The notes beneath the pieces are model-generated. The model made no database searches. It was not told where the DNA came from and saw only the letters and a list, made by a program, of their open reading frames with translations. 64,000 nt of DNA from Calonectria ilicicola. Taxonomy: Eukaryota > Ascomycota > Sordariomycetes > Hypocreales > Nectriaceae. The stretch spans positions 1,364,001 to 1,428,000 of the forward strand of contig CP085830.1 of NCBI GenBank assembly GCA_020809705.1, given 5' to 3'. The position numbers and the translations under genes were made by a program. Shown here one piece after another: positions 1 to 9,903 of this stretch; within the stretch, counting starts at the first letter, position 1, and every line of letters starts with the position of its first letter.

Positions 1-1522
1 TCCAGGGTCATGTTTTCGCAGTTCTTGACATGTTTTGTGTTTACTCTTCACATCAACGAATCCTTCCGGACAAGACCGAGCAATTCGTCCAAGCTCCGAC
101 GGCGCGTGTGCGACAGACTTTTATGAGTGCAGATCTACTGATTTCTAGTTGTACACAAAGACACAAGGCAAACCGCCACAAGGTGTGATCACAGTCTATG
201 CGGAGCAATAACCATTAGGTGAGCTCAAGCTGTCGATGTCTTACGGTACCGTAAAGGTCAGAGAAAGCAGGACCAGAACAAAAAGTCCGACCACCTAGTT
301 TCCATCCGAGGTAACCAGTCGGCACCAAGATACTCGCATCAATGGGTAGTTTCAGTGGTCGAACAGCCACAGACCGACAAGGCACCCAGGCTACTCTACC
401 TACAAAGAACAGTTGTATTTAACAGTCGAGACAGCCACTACTCTCTTTTACGCGAAGCAGGCCATCTCGCAATAAAGAAACTCACCAAATATGATCCTAG
501 GTGGCAACATGTTCCAGCGAGAACTTGGACGCACTTCTTGGACGCACCGTACCAGACACCCGAACACTGATCCAGCGCCACTATATAGCGTTCCTCCCAC
601 TCGATTCTCATCACTTGCGAACGATCAAAACCTTGAATCGCACGCTATTTAATAGTAGAGCTCAGATGAGGTAGAGGAAGGGACGGTCCCCGAAAGCTAT
701 GCTGGTGGTGCGTCTTCTTGATGGCACACTGCCCTTCCCCCATGCCCGACCTTGGGCATTTTGGCTGCAGAGTCCTTAACACATTCACCGATCGATGTTC
801 CTTTATTAATACATACAGAATAAACGGCCAAATTATCCTAACCTTCAAAAATAACCGGATAATTTAAGAGATTTTATCATGGGAAAAGAAACGGGGGGGA
901 ATACAGCTGTACCAGGAGAGGCCAGGTACAGCGATTGCCAGCGACCTTTTAAAGCTAATTGTGGGGACTACGATGGCCCAGCAGGACCTAGAACGAAGAG
1001 ATGTGAGGCCTATCAAAAAGAGGCTCTCTCCAAGAAAGAGAACCAATTCCTGCCGACAGCACAACCGACGCTATGGTCGCGAGTGATCTTGACACCATGT
1101 GTTTCTGGCAACCGGATTGGATCACAGAACCAACAGTCTGCAGCGAAAAACGGAGGGCGCTCTGTCTCCAACTGGTCCAGTGCCCATCACTGGTCCATGA
1201 AGAAAAAATGATTACTAGCTTGATGCTGCATACTATTTTCCGCTTCTACCACTATGGCATATGAAAACAAGTTGCACTGGTGGCTTTGTTCTATGCTGGA
1301 TGCCGGCTCCAGGTTCATGCAGCGGATACTCCGGAGCAATGCAGCCCACCACCAAAATTACAGTGTAAGTCATGGCAAAGATGATCACGACCAGGCAATG
1401 CCGCAACAACAGCAAAACATCACAAAGAAAAACAGTGAATAACAGCTCGCGAGCGGCAATCGGGTAAAAGCAACACCGCCTCCACCCGCGCGCGGTTGAC
1501 GTAATCCAGATCTCTCCTCCGC
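1..1522. other. Intergenic, no supported gene
   Basis: Several short open frames (up to about 110 codons, the longest at 879-1211 on the plus strand) are present, but none shows a recognisable domain, a signal peptide or credible splice-linked extensions. I see nothing else in this stretch. Confidence 0.5.
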
Positions 1523-1530
1523 TATATAAA
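1523..1530 (+). promoter_or_regulatory. TATA box of the decayed gene at 1.73 kb
   Basis: TATATAAA lies about 200 bp before the first ATG at 1732. It is followed by a pyrimidine- and CA-rich leader containing the direct repeat CTGCAGTTCTCAGA twice (near 1601 and 1644). This is the usual arrangement of a well-expressed fungal polymerase II promoter. Confidence 0.55.
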
Positions 1531-1731
1531 CACCCATTACATCCAGCCCCTTCCTTCCCTCCCTCACCCTCTTACAACACCCTCGCGCTATTACACGCAA
1601 CTGCAGTTCTCAGAAATCCCAAACACCTCAGGTCAAATCCACAGCTGCAGTTCTCAGAGGTACCAACAACGACGCTCCCAAACCTCCTCGCACCAGCTTC
1701 ACCCGCCCCAGGTTCCACAACACCCAACATC

Positions 1732-2389
1732 ATGCCCTCCACTCGGGGCTCCTCGAAGAGGGCCCTTGAGTAAACGGTGGACGATACGACGCTGCCAGCC
1801 CGGACCAAGAGGCAGCGCCAAGGCAAGAAGCCCCCCCCCCCCTGCTCAAAATAGCGAGAGCGATCACGAGAGCAGGCCCGCTGCCCCCACGGACCTGGAG
1901 ATTCCTGACAGCGAGGGCATCAATCCTGATGACGAGCTGCCTAACCGGAGCAGCGAGGACCAGGAAATGGCCGGCCAACAGGAGACCAGCGATGACGTCC
2001 CTAACCCTACCAACCGACATAGACGTACACCGCTTACTCCTTATGAGTGGGCTGGTGGATACGTGGTCCCTGACATCCAGCAGGCTATTAAGGACATTGG
2101 CCCGCTCACAATACGCTTTAGGGTCATAAAGCCAACAGAGATGGCCAGCGAGGCAAAGGCCAAGGCCGTCGACAACTGGACCAGTCGGGTCCGAGCCTCC
2201 AAAATGCCAAAGGGTGCGACGGTATTGAAATCGGAGATCTTCCAATCCACACAAACAGCACTTTGTAGTTATCTTAGCTTGCGCGACAACCGCGAGCTGT
2301 ACTACATCCTTGACGTGATCTGTAACTCAAACACCACTTCCCCCTGTCACCACTGCATGCTCTTACCCTACCTACCCTACTTCCCCTAG
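1732..2389 (+). pseudogene. Decayed gene for a charged protein of unknown function
   Basis: Translation from the ATG at 1732 gives 13 codons and then meets TAA at 1771-1773. The same frame continues as a plausible basic sequence (ending in GKK) up to a run of 12 C at 1831-1842. After this run the coding-like sequence shifts by one frame and stays open to a stop at 2387-2389. The later part is acidic and then ordered, including the string YEWAGGYVVPDIQQAI. I do not recognise the family. One nonsense codon plus one homopolymer frameshift suggests a pseudogene with its promoter still intact. Alternatively, GTAAAC at 1770 could be a splice donor ending near 1827, though I see no good branch site, and the C-run could be a sequencing error. 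The true 3' end may involve another intron near 2321-2390. Confidence 0.45.
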
Positions 2390-2395
2390 TCGTAT

Positions 2396-2422
2396 ATACG
2401 AGGATGTGAAACACCCTCGTAT
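2396..2422. other. Perfect hairpin after the decayed gene
   Basis: ATACGAGG and CCTCGTAT form an eight-base-pair stem. The loop contains a further TGT/ACA pairing. The hairpin sits just downstream of the decayed gene and may be part of its 3' end or a small inverted repeat. From here to 3233 I see only a short GT repeat near 2714 and no gene. Confidence 0.4.
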
Positions 2423-3233
2423 GGCTCTGCTTTTTGTCTATCTTCCCCGGCTCAGAGTCAATGAGATTCTGTAATTCGCCTAAGCATGCTAGAGGTCTCT
2501 CTTTTCATATTTGCTGCCCGTTTTATTGGAAGATTTTGCCCCTTGGTCGAGATTGTGAACATCACGTGACGGGACAAAGTGTGATTTTTAACTACCCTGT
2601 ACCAGTCGTTTGATGCTCTGGCCCTGAGACTGCTACGCCTTAATTCTATCAACAGAATCCAAATCTGCCGGATCTATTGGTTTGTATTATTTTAGCATGA
2701 TAACGCATTCGCTGGTGTGTGTGTGTAATGGAGAGATGTAATGTGGTAGTAGCTATGGGGATGAAGACGGAGTTTTAAAGTAGATGAAAGAAAAGAATTC
2801 TAAGTGCTGAGTTTCAGAAACATCAGCGCCCACCACTGAAATGGAAGCCACCAATGTCTCTTTCTAGGCCCAGAAATCCGCCTTTTGAGGCAGCTAGTTT
2901 GCTGTTGGATTGATGTAAATGTACTTTTGCAAAGATGTAGAAATCTGACACCATGACAAATGTGTCAAGGCAAGGAGTACGTACACTATTGGTCGAGATC
3001 GCGCTACATGCTTTTGTGGGTCTGTCGGCCTCTTCAGCTCTTCGTGTTGAACCGAATGTGGATTTTTGGATCCAAATGTGGACAGGCTGAGACTAGTTTT
3101 CAATAGTCTGTTCAGCTTGACCCAGTACTCTGCAGTCCCGGATAGCACAATGTAAATATTTAGGATCCGCGTGTCCCCAACAAGCTGGCTTGGAAGTTTG
3201 AAGAATTCAGCTTCGACATAGACCCACAGCGAC

Positions 3234-5888
3234 ATGGACGGTGATAACATCAATGAGAAGATGGATAGCTCTGCCATGGCACCCTCCCATCGCTGGCTTA
3301 TTCATAGGCGAAACCAACAGATTTTATCAGAGGCAGCTCACAACGCGCAGCCGGACGAGGCCAGCTTCTTTTCCTACCATGCTCTATCTCTAGTGGCTGG
3401 TCAGCAAAAGATCGGCTCGGTCCCGCTGCATCAGCCGTATGATCAACCCACACATTCCCACAGCATTGGTGCAGTTTCGCAAAGCTTTTATTCTCTTTCC
3501 TCCAAGTTTAATCTGCCGCGAGAGAATGTTGCCTCAATTTCTCCGGCTCCGGGTGCCGACGCCGAGTCTAGAGTGCTGCCTCACATAGTAATCAAAAACC
3601 CAAATCTTCCATGGGAACGCCGCCCGACGTACGTCGCTACAGATGAGGAGGAGGGAGACAAACGTAGCCGTACACCATGGCTTGCGCTGCTCGTATTCAC
3701 AGTCGAAGAGCTTCGTGTCGACAATCCAAAGCTGGAGACCATCATGTCACCATTCTCAATTGATGTCCGACGGGAGCAGAGCGACACTTTTGCATTGCGC
3801 ATGCGCGCGCGCGATACGACCTCCCTTCAGGGTGTCACCAATGCGATCTCGTTTGTAAACGAACAGGACGCTAGTGATGCATCGGAGCCTGTCGAAGTCA
3901 TTCTGCTGGACCCAAAACTGTTTTCTTCGCTATTTAAAGAGGATAACAGCGACCATCTCAGTGTGTCCAACTACAAATATCTCGCGCACGTGCGCCAGAC
4001 ACCGACAGAAGGCAAAGCTGGGACAGAGAATGCAATTGGCCGTGACGACGGCACGACTCTTTCCAGCATAGTGGTGTCTCCACGCACACCTACTATTCAT
4101 CCAGATGCACCCACGACTGCTGTTGTGCATTTGGTATCGCTTGACATGGCTCCAAATTTGAAATTCCCTCTGCCAGAGTCCCAGCCAGTGGCTATGCTTA
4201 GCTTGTATAGTTGGACATACCAGTGTCGACCATTGAAAAGTCTGGAAAGTAGATTCGATGACCTGAAAATCATTTGGCCCCAGCTACCCGATGCTCGAGA
4301 GCAGAGTCCATCGCTGCGGGATGACGATCTCGCCTCTTATATCAAAAAGCGACAGGCCGATGGCTACACACTTATCCGTTACCGTACCCCCACGGGGGAA
4401 GAGACAACCGCATTGACTCGTGGACCGTTCACTCCTGTCTTTGTTAATCATCCTTTAAATGGAAATGCTCCTATTCAGAGTAACTTCGGCACTGATCTGC
4501 AGATTCTTGATCCCCACCTGTCAATGATGGATCTCACCTACGCTAACGCCTGGAAACTCGGCAAAGCGCTTGCGCTGAGTGACCAAGCCTTTAGCACGGC
4601 TCTTGCCCGTCTCCGTCGTGCAATCCATATCCAAGACACAACGAGTTCGAGACCACGAGTACATGTAGATGTAGGCAGGTATAGCTCACGCCGAGACACG
4701 ACGAGTGCCATGCTGGACTTGGTTCGCGGTCTCAATGAGATTAATACCGCGTTGCCTGAGGATGACGACCCGTCTACGCCCTTAAGTACAAATCGCTGGC
4801 ATCGTGGCAGTACGATAGGCGATAGCAAGACTGCTATTAACCCCAGAAGCTCACACCAATCTGATCCTGTATCAACTCGGACATCGACAGCCGCTAAGGC
4901 AGTGGTTCACAGATTTGCACATGCGACAGATGGCCAGCTTTATAATGAGTACAATGTCCCCGAAAACTCCGACTACGCTCATGTCTATTCGTGGATCCTG
5001 GACAAATTGCATTTTGACCAAGTTCCTGCCCAGTATCTGATCCCCGACCCGTCATATCTGCCCCAGGAAACACTACGCTTCTTCTTTGTTGACGAGAACT
5101 GGACGGGTGCACTCATCGATGGAGCTCTTAGCCTAGCTAATCACGAGGGTGCAAGGCCTGAGGAAGATCGTACCCGAACCGCAATTAAAGCGGCGATCAA
5201 TGAACGGCTGAACACGCCCGATCCGACTCTGGGTGGGTCGTATGTACAGATGCCTAAATACGGTTTCCTGCTGCGATCGGAAATTCTTACCGAATTCCCG
5301 GATGCTTCCATCTTTCTTGAGTATCCAAGACTGTCTAATAATGATAACGAGCCACATACGCCACAAGCATCCATCTTGGTTCAGAAGCGGCTTGCCCCGG
5401 ACACAATTTATTGCCTGTTTGATCACGTGCTATCAAGCGCGACTTGCATCGCCTTTGCTATGCCGCCACATCAACAGCGGTTTAGCATCGGCCAGACACT
5501 TCTTGATAACAAATTGGTCGTTGCGTACAAGAGGGTCAGAACTGAGAAGAACCCTGAGTGGGAGAGCCCCTCTCAGGAGCTAAGTGTCAAATGTTTTGAT
5601 CCAGAGAATCTGGCTCCTGTATTCAACTGGAAAACACGTATTATGAATGTGGAAAATTACTGCCAGGAGCTCATAAACGCTCAAAACGCGGGCATAGATC
5701 AAGGAGACAAGCGGTTGTTGACGAGCAGCTTTGAAATGCCTAGTCTTCTGGCCGTGCAACTTAATGATTCAGCGATATACATCAATACCGGTAATCTGAA
5801 TCAGAACCTAGTCGATGTATTCTCGAACTATCGGTTTCAGCTTTCCATTGTTCCCGAGGAAACCAACCCAGTTCCACCTCCAAAATAA
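3234..5888 (+). CDS. Large intronless protein, possible bacterial tail-associated homologue
   Basis: A single uninterrupted frame of 884 codons starts at the ATG at 3234, with no signal peptide and no membrane segment. Two blocks look conserved: one near residues 115-155 (LPHIVIKNPNLPWERRP followed by TPWLALLVFTVEEL) and one near residues 375-395 (YTLIRYRTPTGEETTALTRG). From memory these resemble large uncharacterised bacterial proteins encoded near contractile phage-tail-like (extracellular injection) clusters; this is a recollection, not a search result. The middle (about residues 480-550) is Ser/Thr-rich and probably flexible. Neighbours give no functional hint. The absence of introns over 2.65 kb, next to genes with many introns, fits horizontal acquisition but does not prove it. 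Function unknown. Confidence 0.75.
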   Translation: MDGDNINEKMDSSAMAPSHRWLIHRRNQQILSEAAHNAQPDEASFFSYHALSLVAGQQKIGSVPLHQPYDQPTHSHSIGAVSQSFYSLSSKFNLPRENVASISPAPGADAESRVLPHIVIKNPNLPWERRPTYVATDEEEGDKRSRTPWLALLVFTVEELRVDNPKLETIMSPFSIDVRREQSDTFALRMRARDTTSLQGVTNAISFVNEQDASDASEPVEVILLDPKLFSSLFKEDNSDHLSVSNYKYLAHVRQTPTEGKAGTENAIGRDDGTTLSSIVVSPRTPTIHPDAPTTAVVHLVSLDMAPNLKFPLPESQPVAMLSLYSWTYQCRPLKSLESRFDDLKIIWPQLPDAREQSPSLRDDDLASYIKKRQADGYTLIRYRTPTGEETTALTRGPFTPVFVNHPLNGNAPIQSNFGTDLQILDPHLSMMDLTYANAWKLGKALALSDQAFSTALARLRRAIHIQDTTSSRPRVHVDVGRYSSRRDTTSAMLDLVRGLNEINTALPEDDDPSTPLSTNRWHRGSTIGDSKTAINPRSSHQSDPVSTRTSTAAKAVVHRFAHATDGQLYNEYNVPENSDYAHVYSWILDKLHFDQVPAQYLIPDPSYLPQETLRFFFVDENWTGALIDGALSLANHEGARPEEDRTRTAIKAAINERLNTPDPTLGGSYVQMPKYGFLLRSEILTEFPDASIFLEYPRLSNNDNEPHTPQASILVQKRLAPDTIYCLFDHVLSSATCIAFAMPPHQQRFSIGQTLLDNKLVVAYKRVRTEKNPEWESPSQELSVKCFDPENLAPVFNWKTRIMNVENYCQELINAQNAGIDQGDKRLLTSSFEMPSLLAVQLNDSAIYINTGNLNQNLVDVFSNYRFQLSIVPEETNPVPPPK

Positions 5889-8058
5889 CTTGCACAGTTT
5901 CGCCTCCGCCGCTAATTCCCAGCACGCGCTTCATTTACTTCCTGGGTCAAGAATATGAGTAAACACTTAAACAAGGTCCCGAGTCTGCGCGGGACAAGTA
6001 GGATTTCTTCGTCTTTATTTGCGATATTGACCCAGGTTTTGTCCTGATCACAATACAGCTTGTCTGGGAGTATTTTATTACAGAATGTCTCAAGTTAATG
6101 CAGTGTCTCGGTGTCGAGTAGCATCAAGGCTTGGAATCGGCCTCCCTGGAGTATGTTATCGAAAGGTGTCAGCTATTCGCGAAAATGGCCTTGAACCTCT
6201 CCTATGTCCACATTACCTAGAATAGGATTCTCAACAAGAATTTTATGATAACCTCTCATTGTTTCGTTGTGTGCTGGTAGTTTAGTCTCTCTCTTTGCTG
6301 GTTTGGTCGATTGCTCGGCACCCTTCATTACTGTCGCTTCCAGCTCATCCTGGAATGGATGCACGGATGCTATCAAGTTTTGACATGGGACTTTCCACCC
6401 GAGCACCATCTCCCTTTGTATAGTAAGCTAAGGCAATATGGAATTCCCAACCTCCTTGGGAGTGCACATGGTAATTGACTCTGTACCTACTGATGGTCTT
6501 GAAGAGCACAGTAAAGATTGGATAGCAGCGAAACTCACGGTTCCGGCATGTGGGCTCAATATCAACCAAGGCGAGATTTTCTCTTGTATTTTTTCCGGTA
6601 GATTATAGCATCAGAGAGATCTATGGGAATGAAGTTTGGGGGATGTTGGCTCGGCTGTTCACTTGGAGGGGTCTAGGCTGAAGTTGTTATAATGGTAAGA
6701 TCGATTGGAATTAGCACAACGCAATTTTGGGTACGTTATTGTGTGAGGAGTGGTCAACCGTAATTTTTTAAAGAGCCTTGAATAAAGAGTGATAACTGGA
6801 CAACTTAAGTTAATGCCGGTGGAAAATATGTTTCTTGGAAGGGATCACATTTACGAATTTTGGGCCCTCTCTAGAATATTACATTGAACACGGGTTTATG
6901 TTAAAGTGATATAATAGGTGCTCTACATTTCTTGTAGGATTAGATCACCATCTCAAACACTAATGATGATGCGTGCAGATTACGATTGGTGCTAGAGATT
7001 ATTCCTGGTAGAATACAGAACTAACCTAAGCGGCATGACCGCGGCATCGCAAAGGCTATAAACCTTTGATAAATGAAAAAAACAGTTTTCAAATTAATAA
7101 CCGGCTCTGGATGTCAAGAGTGCTCATGTTAAACGAAGACTTTTAATTATGACATTCATCATGATTTCCTAACACATGCAGCTGAATCCCGAAACGGAGC
7201 TTTGTGTCATGTTAGGCAGATACAAATGCCCTGCATTTGACTAACTGCAAAGCTTTTCAATGCCTTAAGACCTTTGGCCGCCTTGAACGGTGACGAGCTC
7301 GCTGCTCCACCACCTTTTCATGATCCTGCCATGTATGATTTGATGGGTAGAGGCAACATGCTGGTCCTGGGAGTGGATTTATGCATCCCCCTCCACCACC
7401 ACAAGATATCTCAAGAAATTGCCCACCTCGGCAGGGATCTAGGTCAATATGCTCATAGTCAACGCATTCGCCCCCAGCCTCGTTGCACCTCTCTGGAGTA
7501 AATGGCGGCTCCCAGACTGCATACAGAATTAGTTGGTTAACACGTTTCCATTCACAAGTAAGACGAACTGGCTAGGGCGACATTGGGATACAAAAGACTA
7601 TCCGGAATCAGCACATCAATTCAGTATGTTAATCATTTTTTTCTCACCCAAGGATCGTGAAAAGAAATATGCCCTTCATTTTTTAAGCCTGGTCGGACAG
7701 GGGTTGTTCGAATTAATCAAAAGGGTGGAACTGTGAGTATATGAAGATGCCGCGATACTGGAAAAGGCTTGATTGAATCGTTGACAATACAGCATGCGAT
7801 AACTCAGAACCATAAGAAAGAAGTCCGAATTTTATATTTGAGAAGTATGACTCACTAATATGAGAAATTTGCAACCTTGATGGTTTTCAACATGCTCCCA
7901 TGGCTCACCATTCGTGGTGCAATATTTAAAGTTGAACCTTCAGATATTTGATTGAGCTGCCAAATATCAAGTGCTATTTCTTCCGCCCCCTGCTCTGCCG
8001 GACAACATCTATGGAATAATAACTGTGAATATGACGCGCTCTCAAGATTGACGAGCAC
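5889..8058. other. Intergenic, moderately AT-rich, no supported gene
   Basis: Only short frames occur here. The segment 7274-7501 (plus) encodes a protein-like 75-codon stretch but has no ATG at its head and no recognisable domain; it may be a gene fragment. The minus-strand frames at 6173-6569 have a possible GTGAGT donor near 6537, but I could not join exons into a convincing protein. Confidence 0.4.
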
Positions 8059-8432
8059 TTAAAATAACCCTAGGTCTTGCTCTCCTTCTTCATCCGGCGC
8101 ATTTCCAGATCGCCAATCGCAGCATCCTAGCGTCGGAGCCGTGCAAATTCCAAAACGGCAATCGATCTTCGGCATTTTTCCAATTGGAGAATGTTCCAAA
8201 TCGAAACCCCTTGATGGAACGCATTTCCCACCAGCCTTCTTGCACTCTTCTTCTGTGACCGGAATCATCCTGTCTATGTATAGCATCAGCTGGATAATCT
8301 TTAATGTTGCACGAAGAGCACAAATACATTGAGGAAGACTGTCCCAAGAAAATCTAGCTAGGGTTAACGCGATTCATTTCAGCATCTCGAATTTCCTTAC
8401 CCGAAGATGGCCAAGAGAAGAGATCCCTTCAT
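8059..8432 (-). CDS. Small secreted six-cysteine protein
   Basis: Two exons on the minus strand: 8432-8401 (ATG start) and 8338-8059. They are separated by a 62-nt intron (8339-8400) with GTAAGG donor, a GTTAAC-type branch region and ACAG acceptor. The join is in phase and yields 103 residues. Residues 1-18 form a signal peptide (MKGSLLLAIF, cleavage likely after ICA). The mature part has six cysteines at 43, 50, 71, 76, 83 and 84, spaced C-x6-C-x20-C-x4-C-x6-CC, and ends in an acidic tail. The GG-K-C turn and the terminal CC recall defensin-like folds, but this is inference. Size, secretion signal and even cysteine number are typical of fungal effectors or antimicrobial peptides. It is isolated in a long gene-poor stretch and was missed by simple frame calling because of its 32-nt first exon. 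Confidence 0.65.
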
Positions 8433-9705
8433 TTTAAACAAGTGTTGGTGAGAATACAATGAAGCCTCGGCATCAAAGTCAACGGTGTACCTGCATGTAA
8501 AAATCACGATCTAAGGGAGAATTTAGATCGAACTTTTATGATTCGAAATATACAGTCCCATGGGTCTTTTTAAATCGTAATCTGACGAAAAATATCAATA
8601 GATAGCTACGGCTCCTTGTGCATTGTGTTGGAAATTGATGCTCTTGATTCCTCTATCTAGAAGGGCTCTGCCTAGGTCTTTTATAGCTGTTGTTGCTAGC
8701 TGTTGGAGGCTGCCGTTGAAGGCGGCCTCCGGCCTCGGGGTCTTAAGGTTTGATCGACATGACGATCAGGACTTGGCCTCGATGGTCAATTGGCCGGGCC
8801 CGGCAGGGCCCGTGGTCAATAGATTGATAACACAGGTTCGTGTGTTATTTAGTATGGTGTTTTGGGGCCGACTGCGGCTGTGACCATCTTCCTTTTACAT
8901 TTATCCCGATGCCGGCTAGCCCGGGCATCTGACCTACATAACAGCCGTCTATATGAGCGATTGAGACCACTTGTGAGTGTGACAAAAAACATGGAATTAA
9001 GTAGAACTTTATCCGTGACGAGAGCCACTGATTCGGGAAATTCAAATTCTTGATGGTCGTCTTCATGCTCATTTCCTCCATCATGCCAGGATCCAATCTT
9101 ATATTGGGGTCAACCTTCTACGGCTATCCACGCTACCGAGGTTTTGTCAAATCCAACAATGAAGGTTTTGAACATGCTCCGCTATGTCATGAAATTACCA
9201 TGCCTCAGTTCTCTGAGAACAAAAAGGTGTGGTCCACCAACTCTCAATTATTTTGACTTTGGACTTGAGTTAAAAATCATTTAGGACACCCATATCTACC
9301 CTCCAGCTGGCACAACCAACTAACCAGAGACAAGACTGGTTTAATAATCGAACCATTTTGGTAAAAGTTTTCTGATGAATAATATTGATGCTGCTTAATT
9401 AATCCTCATGGATTGAATGAAAATGAATGAATTCATCACTTGGTTGGAGTTTTTTTGTTCTCATAGTCGTGGGCGTAAACGCAGACAAAGTTTGCTCCAA
9501 CAATGACATTTCACAGAAATCTTTTAGGTTATGTTATGCATTTATTTTCCATGGTGAAATAATTTGCAATGTCCAATAAGAACCGTAGCGATGGCTTTCA
9601 CGTGATGTGTGCGTCATTATCTTATTCTGACATCCGGCTGAGGATCAAGTCTGCCTAACATTTCATCCACAGAGTGAAACCACAAAGTCCCTATTAATCT
9701 CTACG
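8433..9705. other. Intergenic, no supported gene
   Basis: The stretch contains a GC-rich palindromic patch (GGCCGGGCCCGGCAGGGCCC near 8791). At 9050-9256 (plus) there is a short frame with a hydrophobic start but no cysteine pattern or domain. I see no RNA gene. Confidence 0.4.
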
Positions 9706-9903
9706 ATGACGTCTCAAGGAGAAAATTCCGCGCTTATACCCGCAGGCAGCAACTTTGATTAACAAGGGTCCCTAGATTGGGTTTCCCTCTCGAAGGAGAC
9801 CGTTTCATTTTCAATACAGCTTCTTGCGCGTCTCTCTGCTGGAGGGGTTCAACCTTACACAGTAGCAGTTAGGGGGGTTATTGGCAAGAATTTCAACATA
9901 TCT

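Noticed and set aside
6173..6569. Two overlapping minus-strand frames with a GTGAGT donor near 6537
   Set aside because: Tested acceptors give either an early stop or an unconvincing protein, so no gene model could be supported.
7274..7501. 75-codon plus-strand frame
   Set aside because: It begins at TTG, not ATG, and has no recognisable domain; at best a gene fragment.
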